Part shown: piece by piece, positions 30,990 to 41,270 of the stretch
Numbering within the stretch: the stretch's first letter is position 1
Layout: every line of letters starts with the position of its first letter
Assembly: GCF_000759675.1 (NCBI RefSeq)
Contig: NZ_BAWM01000004.1
Location: forward strand, 62,001-126,000
Direction: 5' to 3'
DNA: 64,000 bases
Origin: Neobacillus niacini
Lineage (GTDB): Bacteria; Bacillota; Bacilli; Bacillales; Cytobacillaceae
Translations under genes and position numbers: made by a program
Notes under the pieces: model-generated
Told to the model about the DNA's origin: nothing
The model's database searches: none
What the model saw: only the letters and a program-made list of their open reading frames with translations

Positions 30990-33900
30990 TTAAGTTTCGA
31001 CAAGCTCCTTCGTATCCTCGAGCCGGACAGAAACAAGCTTTGAGACACCTGATTCCTGCATAGTAACACCGTATAAAACATCGGCTTCTTCCATCGTGCC
31101 TTTTCTGTGAGTGATGACAATAAACTGGGTTTCCACACTAAATCTCTTTAGATATTGACTAAAACGAAAAACGTTTGCTTCATCTAAAGCTGCTTCCACT
31201 TCATCTAGAATGCAAAATGGAACAGGGCGGACTTTTAAAATGGAAAATAGCAGTGCAATCGCTGTTAATGCTCTTTCTCCACCCGATAATAATCCAAGAT
31301 TTTGCAGTTTCTTTCCTGGTGGCTGGGCAACGATTTCTACTCCCGTATTTAATAGATCCTCCGAGTTTGTAAGTTTTAAATCTGCTCTACCACCACCAAA
31401 TAAAGCTTGGAATACAGGTTCAAAATGTTCACGAATTCCATTAAACGTATGCTCGAATCGTTTTTTCATTTCAATATCCATTTCGTCAATAACCTGGTAA
31501 AGAGTATCTTTCGCCACTTGGAGGTCGTTCTTTTGCTCATTCAAAAATTCATAACGTTCCGAGACTCTGTCATATTCTTCAATTGCTCCAATGTTAACAC
31601 TTCCAAGTTCATCAATCGCTAATTTTATCAGTTTCACTTTTTTCCTTGCTTCGTCCACTGGCAAAACAAGCGGATATTGTTCTTTTGCACCCTCAAAGGA
31701 TAATAAATATTCTTCTCTTAAATGTGCAAGTTTGTTTTCAAGTTCAACATCTAAGCGGTTGATTTTTACTTCTTCATCCTTTAAAACTTCAACCATTCCC
31801 TTATGAAGTCTTTTTATTTCTTTAGCTTCAATTTCGGCATCTTCAAGTGCAGAATGCATTTGGAGCCGTTCCTGCCTTCTTGAAGAAATTAATGAAATCG
31901 TTTCTTCCTTGTCCTGCTGCTTGCGTTTAGCGGCAGCTTCTAATTGTTCTTCGCCAGAAGTACTGCCCTCCATCTCCGATGTTAACAGCATAAGATCTTC
32001 TTTATAAAGAGCAAACCTCTCTTCACTTTCCTTTAATTCTTCAACAATCAAAGCAAAACGTTCTTTTGTATTTACAAATTGTTCATTTTTTGCAGCAAAC
32101 TCAACTTTTAAATCTGTTATTTCTATTGTTAGCGTTTCTTTTGATGAGATATCATTTGTTTTTTGTTCTGTAAGTCTGTCAATTTGAACATCAAGAGAAG
32201 CTACCTTATCTTTATAGTCAGTAATTGCCTTATTCAATTCACCTTTTCGGTTTGTTAAGGCTTTCTGTTCATCTATCAATTGACATTTTTCAAGATCATA
32301 GATTTTCAATCGGTCATTAATATTCTTTGCCTCAAATTCAGCTTCACGGAGGTCACCTTTTAACGTTTGCTCCTTTTGTCTTAATTCCTCGCCAGACTTT
32401 CGCATTTCCTCTAGCTCTTGTTCAAACTTTCTAACATCTTCTTTTAATGATTTAACCTGGCTTTCTAGACTTGAAGTTTTGTCACTCATCACGATTAGTT
32501 TTTCCTTCAACTCTTCAAGCTCACCTTTTCTTGTCAATAATGAGCTTGTCTTCTGTTTTTGTGCCCCGCCTGTCATCGAACCGCCAGGATTTACGATATC
32601 TCCATCTAGAGTAACCATTCGACAACGATACTGAAGAATTTTGGCCAGTTCGTTTGCACCCTTTAAATCTTTTGTAATGACAACATTACCTAAAAGATTA
32701 CTTATGACTTCTCTGTATTTTGGGTCAAAGATTACTAAGTCGACAGCAGACCCTACCAATGAAGGGTGGTTTTGAATAGAATATTGTTGTGAGGACGACA
32801 ACAATCTGCCTTTTATGACGCTTAATGGCAAAAAGGTAGCGCGACCGAATGAATTTTGTTTTAAGAATTGGATAGCCAAGCGGGCATTTTGTTCCGTATC
32901 TACGACAATATGTTGCAAAGCACCGCCTAAAGCTGTCTCAAGTGCTGTCTCATACTCTTTTGGCACCGTTACGAGCTCGGCTACTGCACCTTCAATACCT
33001 TGCAGCTTTTTCCCTCGGGCTTTTAATACTTCTTTAACTCCTTGAAAAAATCCCGAATAATCATCTTCCATTTCCTCAAGCATATCTTTTCTTGATTTTG
33101 CCTGCTGAAGAATTTGATAAGCTTGGTATAAAGTCTTTTCTTGCTTTTGATAATTATTTTTTGCATTTTCAAGCCTACGCTGCTTCTCCCTGAAAGTTGA
33201 AACTTGATTCGAAAGATACTTTTGTACTTCTTCTAAAGCTGTTTGAATTTCTGACATCTTATTTTGAGCTATTTGTCTTTCATCGATAAATTTTACATTT
33301 TCCGAGTCAAGGCGCGAGCTCTTTGTTTCTTGCTGCTCGAGCTGCTGGTCGATATATTTTAACTCATTTTTCGCTCCAGCCTGGTCATTTAACAGTTCAA
33401 TATATTCACTCTTTAAAGACTCGATTTTTTCATCAATATTTTCAGTAAATAACGCAAATTTTTCTTGTTTTTCTTTTAACTGAGATTGAAGAGAATTTAC
33501 TTGTTCAGAAAGTTTATTAACAAGGTCAGCTTGTACGTCTCTATTTCTCTTTAAATGTGATATCTTATCCGTTAGTTCAGCAATACTTTTTTCTAGCTGA
33601 GCTCTATTTTGAGATGCATTTTTCTTCCGTTCTTTTAAAACTTCTTTTCTGCCTTCTAACTTTTCTAATTCTTCACTCGCATGGAGAAGAACATTTTGTA
33701 AATCAGAAACGGACTCATCAAGTGCAGCAATGTGGTCCCTTGTTTCTTCTATTTTGGCTTCCTTAAGCTGCAGCTGTGCCGCAAGTTTAATTTCTTCCTG
33801 CTGATGTTCTGCAAGCAACTCTGAAACCCGCGTCCATTCTTGATGTAAATCTTCAATATCGTAAACCGTTAAGGCTACTTCAATTTTTTCAAGTTCTTCT

Positions 33901-34556
33901 TTTTTTTCTAAGTAATCTTTTGCCATTGAAGCCTGAATCTTTAACGGTTCAACTTGCCCTTCAAGTTCGTGGAGTATATCATTTACACGATTTAAATTAC
34001 CCTGTGTTTCTACTAATTTAGCTTCTGCTTTTTTCTTACGATTTTTATATTTTAAAACACCTGCAGCTTCTTCAAAGATCGTTCTTCGATCCTCTGCCTT
34101 ACTGTTAAGAATTTCTTCTACTTTCCCTTGGCTGATAATGGAGAACGCTTCTCTGCCAAGGCCAGAGTCCATAAACAAATCAATAATATCTTTAAGTCTG
34201 CAAGGTTGTTTATTTATTAAAAATTCACTATCTCCCGAACGGGTGACCCTTCTTGTTACACTTACTTCATTGTAATCAATAGATAAGCCTTCGTCTTGAT
34301 TATCAAGAGTTAAGGTCACTTCCGCATAATTTAACGGCTTTCTCGTATCGCTTCCCGCAAAAATGATATCTTCCATTTTAGAGCCTCTAAGTGATTTAGC
34401 AGATTGCTCACCCAAAACCCAGCGAATAGCATCTGTTATATTACTTTTCCCACTTCCATTTGGACCAACTACAGCAGTGACTCCTTGAACAAAATCCACC
34501 CCAATACGATCTGCAAAAGATTTAAAGCCAATGATGTCCAACCGTTTTAAAAACAT
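30990..34556 (-). CDS. smc: Chromosome condensation protein SMC
   Basis: ATPase that compacts and segregates the nucleoid with ScpA/ScpB. It is 1188 residues. Walker A GPNGSGKS is at 31-38. Long coiled coils (about 170-500 and 680-1020) flank a hinge domain (about 500-670, ending near LDGDIVNPGGSMTGGA). The C-terminal head has the signature LLSGGERALTAIALLF and Walker B FCILDEVEAALDEANV. It lies between rnc and ftsY, the canonical arrangement. Confidence 0.98.
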   Translation of the reverse strand: MFLKRLDIIGFKSFADRIGVDFVQGVTAVVGPNGSGKSNITDAIRWVLGEQSAKSLRGSKMEDIIFAGSDTRKPLNYAEVTLTLDNQDEGLSIDYNEVSVTRRVTRSGDSEFLINKQPCRLKDIIDLFMDSGLGREAFSIISQGKVEEILNSKAEDRRTIFEEAAGVLKYKNRKKKAEAKLVETQGNLNRVNDILHELEGQVEPLKIQASMAKDYLEKKEELEKIEVALTVYDIEDLHQEWTRVSELLAEHQQEEIKLAAQLQLKEAKIEETRDHIAALDESVSDLQNVLLHASEELEKLEGRKEVLKERKKNASQNRAQLEKSIAELTDKISHLKRNRDVQADLVNKLSEQVNSLQSQLKEKQEKFALFTENIDEKIESLKSEYIELLNDQAGAKNELKYIDQQLEQQETKSSRLDSENVKFIDERQIAQNKMSEIQTALEEVQKYLSNQVSTFREKQRRLENAKNNYQKQEKTLYQAYQILQQAKSRKDMLEEMEDDYSGFFQGVKEVLKARGKKLQGIEGAVAELVTVPKEYETALETALGGALQHIVVDTEQNARLAIQFLKQNSFGRATFLPLSVIKGRLLSSSQQYSIQNHPSLVGSAVDLVIFDPKYREVISNLLGNVVITKDLKGANELAKILQYRCRMVTLDGDIVNPGGSMTGGAQKQKTSSLLTRKGELEELKEKLIVMSDKTSSLESQVKSLKEDVRKFEQELEEMRKSGEELRQKEQTLKGDLREAEFEAKNINDRLKIYDLEKCQLIDEQKALTNRKGELNKAITDYKDKVASLDVQIDRLTEQKTNDISSKETLTIEITDLKVEFAAKNEQFVNTKERFALIVEELKESEERFALYKEDLMLLTSEMEGSTSGEEQLEAAAKRKQQDKEETISLISSRRQERLQMHSALEDAEIEAKEIKRLHKGMVEVLKDEEVKINRLDVELENKLAHLREEYLLSFEGAKEQYPLVLPVDEARKKVKLIKLAIDELGSVNIGAIEEYDRVSERYEFLNEQKNDLQVAKDTLYQVIDEMDIEMKKRFEHTFNGIREHFEPVFQALFGGGRADLKLTNSEDLLNTGVEIVAQPPGKKLQNLGLLSGGERALTAIALLFSILKVRPVPFCILDEVEAALDEANVFRFSQYLKRFSVETQFIVITHRKGTMEEADVLYGVTMQESGVSKLVSVRLEDTKELVET

Positions 34557-34611
34557 ATCCTATTCCTCCCTAGAGCTTGGCCGGAATCTTTCCTTAGCAT
34601 TCTTTTGTTGT

Positions 34612-35355
34612 TTAATTATGATGTTTTTGCTTTAAAACCTCCAATGCCATTTGGGCGGCATGCTGTTCTGCTTCTTTTTTCGATTTACCCGTACCGATAC
34701 CTAATTCTTCACCATTTAATGAAACTCTTGAAACAAATTCTTTGCTATGAGCAGGTCCTTTTTCAATCAATACTTTATATTCGATCAAACCTGTCCCATC
34801 TCTCTGAATTAATTCTTGAAGTTGGCTCTTAAAATCCATCACATGAGAAAAAGCACCTTCATTAATTTTAGGAAATACTACTTTATCTAGAAATTCAATT
34901 ACTACCTCAAGCCCCTTATCCAGGTAAAGCGCGCCAATGAATGCTTCGAATACATCAGCTAATAGAGCAGGACGCTCCCTGCCCCCAGTCATTTCTTCTC
35001 CCTTTCCCAACAAAATTAATTTGCCAAAGCAAAGTTCGTTGGCTAAGGTTACAAGCGAGGGCTCACAAACGATAGCAGCTCTGAGCTTTGTTAGCTCTCC
35101 TTCACTCATCATTGGATATTTCAGAAACAGGAATTTTGAAACAGTGAGTTCTAGTACAGCATCCCCTAAAAATTCAAGCCTCTCATTATCTTCATAAGGC
35201 TTTCTGCGATGCTCATTCACATAGGATGAATGAGTAAAAGCTTGTTTTAATAGCCTTTCATTTTCAAAATGAATACCGATCTTCGTTTGAAAATCCTTAA
35301 ATTGATTTTCTATTGCGCGATTGTTCATTTCTTTTTCCTTACCTTTTCTGCGCAT
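34612..35355 (-). CDS. rnc: Ribonuclease III
   Basis: Double-strand-specific endonuclease for rRNA processing and RNA turnover. It is 247 residues. The RNase III signature [17 protein letters not shown] is near residue 62, and the acidic [16 protein letters not shown] is near 130. A C-terminal double-stranded RNA binding domain ([19 protein letters not shown]...KKEAEQHAA) follows. The chosen ATG has GGTGGAG upstream; a second ATG nine codons in (MNNRAIEN) has AAGGA and is an alternative. Confidence 0.96.
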   Translation of the reverse strand: MRRKGKEKEMNNRAIENQFKDFQTKIGIHFENERLLKQAFTHSSYVNEHRRKPYEDNERLEFLGDAVLELTVSKFLFLKYPMMSEGELTKLRAAIVCEPSLVTLANELCFGKLILLGKGEEMTGGRERPALLADVFEAFIGALYLDKGLEVVIEFLDKVVFPKINEGAFSHVMDFKSQLQELIQRDGTGLIEYKVLIEKGPAHSKEFVSRVSLNGEELGIGTGKSKKEAEQHAAQMALEVLKQKHHN

Positions 35356-35427
35356 TTAAAGTCTCCACCTTGCATATTTTTTACACATATCTATAAATAG
35401 TTTAAGTAAATTCAATTCAAAACGCAA

Positions 35428-35457
35428 AGAAACCCGGCAGTTATATTGCCAAGTTCT
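35428..35457 (-). terminator. Second hairpin downstream of acpP
   Basis: Minus strand AACTTGGCA/TGCCGGGTT (two G-T pairs) followed by TCTTTGCGTTTTG, 10-70 nt after the first acpP terminator. It acts in series with it or as an attenuator before rnc. Confidence 0.5.
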
Positions 35458-35462
35458 ATAAT

Positions 35463-35498
35463 ACAGAAGAAAGCTCCGTTTGAAAACGGAGCTTTTGA
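35463..35498 (-). terminator. Terminator of the fapR-acpP operon
   Basis: An 11-bp stem AAAGCTCCGTT/AACGGAGCTTT with a short loop after the acpP stop on the minus strand, followed by CTTCTG; the T-tail is modest. Confidence 0.75.
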
Positions 35499-35513
35499 AG
35501 AAATCCAACGAAA

Positions 35514-35747
35514 TTAATTCTTGCTATTTATGTAATTAACAGCATCACCAACTGTGCCGATTTTTTCAGCATCATCGTCAGAAATTTCCATATCAAACTC
35601 ATCTTCTAATTCCATAACTAGTTCAACCACGTCAAGGGAATCAGCACCAAGATCATCTTTAAAAGAAGCTTCAAGTTTAACTTGTGACTCATCTACACCT
35701 AAGCGGTCAACGATGATTTTTGTTACGCGTTCTAATACCTCTGCCAT
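35514..35747 (-). CDS. acpP: Acyl carrier protein
   Basis: 77-residue acidic four-helix protein that carries acyl chains on phosphopantetheine. The prosthetic group site is Ser37 in [18 protein letters not shown]. It is the last gene of the FapR-controlled operon, 69 bp after fabG. Its own hairpins follow. Confidence 0.98.
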   Translation of the reverse strand: MAEVLERVTKIIVDRLGVDESQVKLEASFKDDLGADSLDVVELVMELEDEFDMEISDDDAEKIGTVGDAVNYINSKN

Positions 35748-35816
35748 TCTAGTTCACCTCCCCTCAAGCTATTATAGAGTATTTCAGTAAAATAATAAAT
35801 GTATTAAAAAATAATT

Positions 35817-36560
35817 TTACATTACCATTCCGCCATTGATATGAAGTGTTTGACCAGTAATATAGGAACTATCGTCTGACGCTAGGAAGGCTGTCATTTT
35901 TGCAATGTCCTTTGGTTCACCTAAACGAGCTAGCGGAATTTGTTTTAACATCTCAGCTTTTACCTCATCCGATAATTTATCTGTCATATCGGTTGTAATA
36001 AAACCTGGTGCAATAGCATTTACTGTGATATTACGAGAAGCAAGCTCTTTTGCAGACGTCTTAGTTAAGCCAATGACACCGGATTTTGCTGCTACATAGT
36101 TAGCTTGTCCCGGATTACCACTTACACCAACGACTGATGTGATATTAATAATACGACCAACACGCTGTTTCATCATTTGGCGTGTTACAGCTTTTGTACA
36201 GAGAAAAACACCCTTTAGATTAATGTTAATAACATCATCCCATTCTTCTTCTTTCATTCTCATTAATAAATTGTCTTTTGTTATACCAGCATTATTCACA
36301 AGTATATCCAATTTACCAAATCTATCCACAGTTTCTTTAACCATAGCTGCTACTTCTTCGCCATTGGACACATCACACTTTATCGCAAAGGCTTCTTTAC
36401 CAATAGCTTTTATATCATCTACCACTTCATTCGCTTTACCTTCACTGCCAGCATAATTTACTGCGACATTCGCTCCCTGCTTTGCAAGCTCGAGGGCAAT
36501 TTCTCTGCCTATCCCTCTTGACGCACCGGTTACTAAGGCAACTTTGCCTTCTAAAGTCAT
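35817..36560 (-). CDS. fabG: 3-oxoacyl-[acyl-carrier-protein] reductase
   Basis: First reductive step of fatty-acid elongation, NADPH-dependent short-chain dehydrogenase. It is 247 residues. The cofactor motif TGASRGIG is near residue 10, followed by NNAG. The catalytic Ser (NITSVVG), Tyr and Lys (YVAAKSG) are in place. The C-terminus [17 protein letters not shown] is typical. The ATG overlaps the fabD stop (ATGA), so the two are coupled. Confidence 0.98.
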   Translation of the reverse strand: MTLEGKVALVTGASRGIGREIALELAKQGANVAVNYAGSEGKANEVVDDIKAIGKEAFAIKCDVSNGEEVAAMVKETVDRFGKLDILVNNAGITKDNLLMRMKEEEWDDVININLKGVFLCTKAVTRQMMKQRVGRIINITSVVGVSGNPGQANYVAAKSGVIGLTKTSAKELASRNITVNAIAPGFITTDMTDKLSDEVKAEMLKQIPLARLGEPKDIAKMTAFLASDDSSYITGQTLHINGGMVM

Positions 36561-37504
36561 AGGTTTTCCTCCTTCAATGCCTCGATAACTGATTGACAGG
36601 TATCCTCATCAGAAATCGAATACGTTTTAACACTACGGTTTATTTTTTTTATTAAACCTGAAAGCACCTTACCAGGACCAATTTCAATGAACGTATCAAC
36701 ACCTAAATCAATCATTTTCACAACAGAATCTTCCCACAAGACAGGTGAATAAAGCTGTTCAATTAAATTTCCCTTTATTTCTTCTGCTGTTGTCATTGGA
36801 TTTGCTGAAACATTTGCAATTACAGGAATAAGCGCATCTTTCATATCAAGTCCATCTAAAACCTCACGTAATTGGCTAGCAGCAGGTTTCATTAATGAAG
36901 AATGGAATGGACCGCTGACTTCCAAAGGAATCGCTCTTTTCGCACCGACTTCTTTCGCTTTTACCCCTGCAAGCTCAACACCTTTTCGAGATCCCGAGAT
37001 AACAATTTGACCCGGACAATTCAAGTTCGCTAGAGAAACTGGGAAGCCAGCTTCACTAACTTCAGCTGTTACCTCAGAAAGAGGTTCACGGTCTAGCCCT
37101 AAAATGGCTGCCATTGAACCCTCACCATTTGGAACAGCTCCCTCCATAAATTCTCCTCTTTTTCTTACAGCAAAGACGCCATTCTCAAAGGTTAATGCAC
37201 CAGCTGCTACAAGGGCTGTATATTCACCCAGACTATGTCCTGCTACATAATCAGGCTTGATTGCTGATTTTTGGAATCTTTCTAGAATAGCCATACAAGT
37301 TGTTAATAAAGCTGGCTGTGTATTTACGGTTTTGGTCAATTCTTCTTGAGGTCCCTCAAATATAAGCTTACTTAATTCATCTGAAAGTGTTTCGTCAGCT
37401 TTTTTAAAATATTGCATTACCTCAGGATACTGCTCAGCAAGCTGCTTCGCCATACCAACAGTTTGTGAGCCTTGACCAGGAAATACGAACGCAATCTTTC
37501 CCAT
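36557..37504 (-). CDS. fabD: Malonyl-CoA:ACP transacylase
   Basis: Transfers malonyl from CoA to ACP. It is 315 residues. [12 protein letters not shown] at the N-terminus, nucleophile Ser in [15 protein letters not shown], the Arg of VRKRGEFM, and His in [10 protein letters not shown] are all present. It is 14 bp after plsX and overlaps fabG by 4 bp. Confidence 0.98.
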   Translation of the reverse strand: MGKIAFVFPGQGSQTVGMAKQLAEQYPEVMQYFKKADETLSDELSKLIFEGPQEELTKTVNTQPALLTTCMAILERFQKSAIKPDYVAGHSLGEYTALVAAGALTFENGVFAVRKRGEFMEGAVPNGEGSMAAILGLDREPLSEVTAEVSEAGFPVSLANLNCPGQIVISGSRKGVELAGVKAKEVGAKRAIPLEVSGPFHSSLMKPAASQLREVLDGLDMKDALIPVIANVSANPMTTAEEIKGNLIEQLYSPVLWEDSVVKMIDLGVDTFIEIGPGKVLSGLIKKINRSVKTYSISDEDTCQSVIEALKEENL

Positions 37505-37518
37505 ATCGGCACTCCTTC

Positions 37519-38523
37519 TTAAACCTCTATTTTTGAGTTATTTGCTTCTTCCATCGTCTTTTTAATAAGACCGACAACATCCTTGTCGACCATTTCTCTT
37601 GTTTGCCGGATCGCACTAAAGATGGACTGACTGTTTGAAGAACCATGAGCCTTGATAACTGGAGCCTTTAAACCAAATAAACCAGCGCCGCCATATTCGG
37701 AATAGTCCAATGTATTTTTTAAGGCAGTAAATTCTGGCTTTAAAACAGCTGCAGCTAGCTTACTCTTCATACTGCTCATTAACGTCCTTTTTAGCATTTT
37801 GAACATGGACATCGCCGTTCCCTCTACTGTTTTTAACACCATATTTCCAGTAAATCCATCGGTAACTACTACATCCGCTACTCCATCTAGAAGGTCCCTC
37901 GCCTCCACATTTCCGACAAAATTAATATTTGCATTTTTTAAAAGGTCAAATGCATGTTTTGTTAACTCATTTCCCTTTTTTTCTTCTGTTCCAATATTTA
38001 ATAGACCCACACGCGGTTTAGCAGTGCCTCGTACTTTTTCACTATAAATAGAGCCCATAATTGCATATTGCAGCAAATGCTCCGGCTTGGCATCAACATT
38101 TGCCCCTACGTCTAAAAGGAGAAACCCTTCCCCGCCAATTGTAGGTAATGTAGGGGAAAGCGCAGGGCGGTCTATACCCTCAATCCTGCCTACAACAAAC
38201 AATCCAGCAGCCATCAATGCACCTGTATTTCCTGCTGATATACACGCGTCTGCGTTTCCATCAGCTACTTGCTGTGCTGCTAGTACCATGGAGGCAGTTT
38301 TTTTTCGACGAACAGCCCTCACAGGTTCGTCTGTACCAAGAATGACCTCGGTTGTATGTAAAATGCTTATCCGTTCCTGTTTTGTTAAGTATTCTTTAAT
38401 TTTGGTTTCATCCCCGACTAGGGTTATATGTATATCTGTAAATGCTTCTACCGCTTTCATTGCACCGATAACGATTTCTTTAGGAGCATGGTCGCCCCCC
38501 ATTGCATCGATAGCTAACTTCAT
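37519..38523 (-). CDS. plsX: Phosphate acyltransferase PlsX
   Basis: Makes acyl-phosphate from acyl-ACP, feeding PlsY for phospholipid synthesis. It is 334 residues. [18 protein letters not shown] is the family N-terminus; [31 protein letters not shown] and [14 protein letters not shown] are conserved. The ATG overlaps the fapR stop by 4 bp (ATGA), a translational link between regulator and target. Confidence 0.98.
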   Translation of the reverse strand: MKLAIDAMGGDHAPKEIVIGAMKAVEAFTDIHITLVGDETKIKEYLTKQERISILHTTEVILGTDEPVRAVRRKKTASMVLAAQQVADGNADACISAGNTGALMAAGLFVVGRIEGIDRPALSPTLPTIGGEGFLLLDVGANVDAKPEHLLQYAIMGSIYSEKVRGTAKPRVGLLNIGTEEKKGNELTKHAFDLLKNANINFVGNVEARDLLDGVADVVVTDGFTGNMVLKTVEGTAMSMFKMLKRTLMSSMKSKLAAAVLKPEFTALKNTLDYSEYGGAGLFGLKAPVIKAHGSSNSQSIFSAIRQTREMVDKDVVGLIKKTMEEANNSKIEV

Positions 38524-39104
38524 CTTTTCTCATCCTTTAATGATTTTTCTGAACGGTACATTTCGAATTCGCCTATAAAAACAAGTTCGTTATTGACATA
38601 ACTTGTTACTTCAACAATTGTCCTGCCAAGTCCATCATCAATCTTTAAAACTTTTGCTTTGGCAATTACTCGTTCACCTTGTTTTACTGAGCGCTTAAAT
38701 TGGATATTCGCCTTTGCTGTTAACGCCAATTCATCATTTATTACCGCTACTGCTAGTGAATTTGCCTGGGCGAAAACGTGGTGCCCCCGAGCTATCTTGT
38801 TCCGAACAAAAACATGCTCTTCTCTAACATCAAGTATTGAAATAGCACTTTGATCTAAATCAATATCAATAATTTCTCCAATAACTTCTTCAAGAGGTAA
38901 AGACCGAACCTCATCTTCAAATTTTTTCTCGGCAACATACTTTATCCTTTCCCGTAATTCGGGAATCGATAATTCCAAACGATCAAGGCGAATAGTTTGC
39001 ACACTAACTTGAAATTTTTCTGCAAGGTCTTCATCCGTAATAAAAGGATTTTCCTTAATGGTTTCCTTTAGCATTTGTTGTCGATCTTTTTTTGTTCTTC
39101 TCAT
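38520..39104 (-). CDS. fapR: Fatty-acid and phospholipid synthesis repressor FapR
   Basis: Repressor released by malonyl-CoA. It is 194 residues. The N-terminal DeoR-like helix-turn-helix ([32 protein letters not shown]) is joined by a linker to a hotdog ligand domain ([27 protein letters not shown]). I start at MRRTKKDRQ as in B. subtilis; an upstream GTG (39113) is possible because the ribosome site is weak. It heads fapR-plsX-fabD-fabG-acpP and sits behind its own operator. Confidence 0.96.
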   Translation of the reverse strand: MRRTKKDRQQMLKETIKENPFITDEDLAEKFQVSVQTIRLDRLELSIPELRERIKYVAEKKFEDEVRSLPLEEVIGEIIDIDLDQSAISILDVREEHVFVRNKIARGHHVFAQANSLAVAVINDELALTAKANIQFKRSVKQGERVIAKAKVLKIDDGLGRTIVEVTSYVNNELVFIGEFEMYRSEKSLKDEKR

Positions 39105-39124
39105 TTCACACACCGTCCGAGCTA

Positions 39125-39141
39125 TTATGACTAGGTACTAA
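39125..39141. promoter_or_regulatory. FapR operator
   Basis: Minus strand TTAGTACCTAGTCATAA is the classic FapR-box form (TTAGTACC... imperfect inverted repeat). It begins 5 bp downstream of the -10 and covers the expected transcription start, so it fits autoregulation with malonyl-CoA release. Confidence 0.85.
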
Positions 39142-39145
39142 TAGT

Positions 39146-39174
39146 AGTATAAAATTAGAAAAAGCAGATTGCAA
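39146..39174 (-). promoter_or_regulatory. Promoter of the fapR operon
   Basis: Minus strand TTGCAA (39174-39169), 17-nt spacer, TATACT (39151-39146). The -35 lies inside the 3' arm of the recG terminator hairpin. Confidence 0.75.
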
Positions 39175-39202
39175 GAATAAGTTTTTATTCTTGCAATCTG
39201 CT
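39158..39202 (-). terminator. Rho-independent terminator of recG
   Basis: A perfect 18-bp stem (39163-39180 with 39185-39202) with a 4-nt loop, followed on the minus strand by TTTTTCTAATTTT. It is one of the strongest hairpins in the window. Its distal arm holds the fapR -35. Confidence 0.92.
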
Positions 39203-39220
39203 CCAAGTTGATTTTATAAA

Positions 39221-41269
39221 TTAATCTAGTTTTTCTCCTTCTAACACACCTGTGTCTTCAAGTTGATTTCTTAAGAATTCATACTCTTTAGCTTTCCAGA
39301 AGGTATTTGACTGGATCATTAGTGAAGCATCATTCCTAGCTGTTTCAAGGGCACGATAATCATGAACCATGTCTGCAACCTTGAATTCGGGTATCCCGCT
39401 TTGTTTTTTCCCAAAGAAGTCTCCAGGTCCGCGTAATTCGAGATCCTTTTCACTTAAAACAAATCCATCATTTGTTTCGGTCATAATTCGCATTCTTTCC
39501 TGACCTACTTCTGACTTTGGATCTGCTAATAAAATACAATAGGACTGGTCACTGCCCCTTCCTACCCTACCACGAAGCTGATGGAGCTGTGAAAGACCAA
39601 ATCTTTCCGCATCATAAATAACCATCATCGTGGCATTCGGAACATTGACTCCTACTTCCACTACTGTAGTTGATACTAATACCTGTACCTCATTGGAGCT
39701 AAATGCCTTCATTATCGTATCTTTTTCTTCTGAGCTTAAACGCCCATGCATTAGTCCAACCTTATAACGATTTTGAAAATGGTGGGATAGAGTAGTATGA
39801 ACGTCTATTGCATTTTGAACATCTAGCTTGTCTGATTCTTCAATTAACGGACAAATCACATAAGTCTGATGACCCTTTACCAATTCCTTTTCTATAAAAG
39901 AAAGGACTCTTCCCAACATTTCCGGTTTTGACCAGTAGGTTTCTATCGCTTTTCTGCCCGCCGGCATTTCATCAATGATGGATACATCCATCTCACCAAA
40001 GACAGTAATAGCGAGTGTTCTTGGTATCGGTGTAGCCGTCATGAACAGGACATCAGGGTTTTCTCCTTTTTCCCGTAACACTCTTCGTTGTTCCACACCA
40101 AACCGGTGCTGTTCATCAGTAATGACAAATCCCAATTTTTTAAAGGTTACCTCGTCTTGTATAAGTGCATGAGTCCCTATTAAAATATCTACTTTTCCTT
40201 CAGATAAATTTTGAAGAATTTCTCTTCTACGTTTTCCTTTAACTGAACTAGTTAACAATTCACATCTAAGACTAAAAGGTTCTAGCAGCCCATTAAGTGA
40301 CTCAGCGTGCTGTTCTGCTAGAATTTCCGTTGGAACCATTAATGCCCCTTGGTAGCCAGCTATAACACTTGCATATAATCCAATGGCTGCCACCACCGTT
40401 TTCCCAGAGCCAACGTCTCCTTGCAAGAGACGATTCATTCTAAGCGGTGACTTGAGGTCATTTAATATTTCTGATACAACACGGTTTTGCGCATTGGTCA
40501 AAGGAAAAGGTAAAGAATGAATAAATTTTTCTACCTTCGTTACAAGATAGTTTTGTTCAATTCCAGGTGAATGCTCCCGTTCAAATTTTCGTAATGCCTG
40601 CATTTTCAACTGAAATAACAGGAATTCCTCATAAACTAGTCGACGGCGAGCCTGCTTTACGTCCTCCTGGTTAACCGGAAAATGCATGGCTCTCAGCGCA
40701 TCACTGCGGTCTAATAAACGATACTTTTTAACAAGAGATAAGGGTAAACTTTCCTCAATATATTGACCGAATTGTTGAAACGCAATTGAAATAAATTTAC
40801 GCATTCCTTTAGTCGTTATTTTGCCTTTTAGTGAGTATATAGGCTCAAAATCTTTTGCTTTTGAATTTTGTCCTGCCTGCATTTCATTAGCGGTGATCGT
40901 TTGTCGATGGGCGTCCCATTTACCTGTAACAGTAATGGTTTCATTCATGACGATTTTACTCTTTAAATAAGGCTGATTAAAAAATATAACCTTAATTAAA
41001 TATTGCCCGACGAACATTCTAATCATCAGCTTGGATTTCTTCCGACCAAAATATGTAAGAGAAGGCTCACTATGAACCTTCCCTTCTACTGTAATTTTCT
41101 CGTCATGCTTAACCTCAGTGAGTTCACGCAACCGATAATCTTCATAACGATAAGGAAAATACTCTAATAAATCTTGAACCGTAAATATTTTCATTTCTGC
41201 TAAACTCTCAGCCGTCTCTTCCCCAATTCCCTTTAATACTGTCACTGATTGTTTAAGATATTGATTCAC
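39221..41269 (-). CDS. recG: ATP-dependent DNA helicase RecG
   Basis: Branch-migration helicase that remodels stalled forks. The 682 residues equal B. subtilis. An N-terminal wedge/OB domain precedes helicase motifs LLQGDVGSGKTVVAAI (I), the DEQH box in VITDEQHRFG, FMTATPIPRTL (III) and QLRGRVGRGSDQSYC (VI). The start is GTG immediately after the sdaAA stop (TAA-A-GTG); alignment of the first 14 residues to GIG supports it. There is no strong ribosome site, so re-initiation coupling is likely. Confidence 0.95.
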   Translation of the reverse strand: MNQYLKQSVTVLKGIGEETAESLAEMKIFTVQDLLEYFPYRYEDYRLRELTEVKHDEKITVEGKVHSEPSLTYFGRKKSKLMIRMFVGQYLIKVIFFNQPYLKSKIVMNETITVTGKWDAHRQTITANEMQAGQNSKAKDFEPIYSLKGKITTKGMRKFISIAFQQFGQYIEESLPLSLVKKYRLLDRSDALRAMHFPVNQEDVKQARRRLVYEEFLLFQLKMQALRKFEREHSPGIEQNYLVTKVEKFIHSLPFPLTNAQNRVVSEILNDLKSPLRMNRLLQGDVGSGKTVVAAIGLYASVIAGYQGALMVPTEILAEQHAESLNGLLEPFSLRCELLTSSVKGKRRREILQNLSEGKVDILIGTHALIQDEVTFKKLGFVITDEQHRFGVEQRRVLREKGENPDVLFMTATPIPRTLAITVFGEMDVSIIDEMPAGRKAIETYWSKPEMLGRVLSFIEKELVKGHQTYVICPLIEESDKLDVQNAIDVHTTLSHHFQNRYKVGLMHGRLSSEEKDTIMKAFSSNEVQVLVSTTVVEVGVNVPNATMMVIYDAERFGLSQLHQLRGRVGRGSDQSYCILLADPKSEVGQERMRIMTETNDGFVLSEKDLELRGPGDFFGKKQSGIPEFKVADMVHDYRALETARNDASLMIQSNTFWKAKEYEFLRNQLEDTGVLEGEKLD

Positions 41270-41270
41270 T

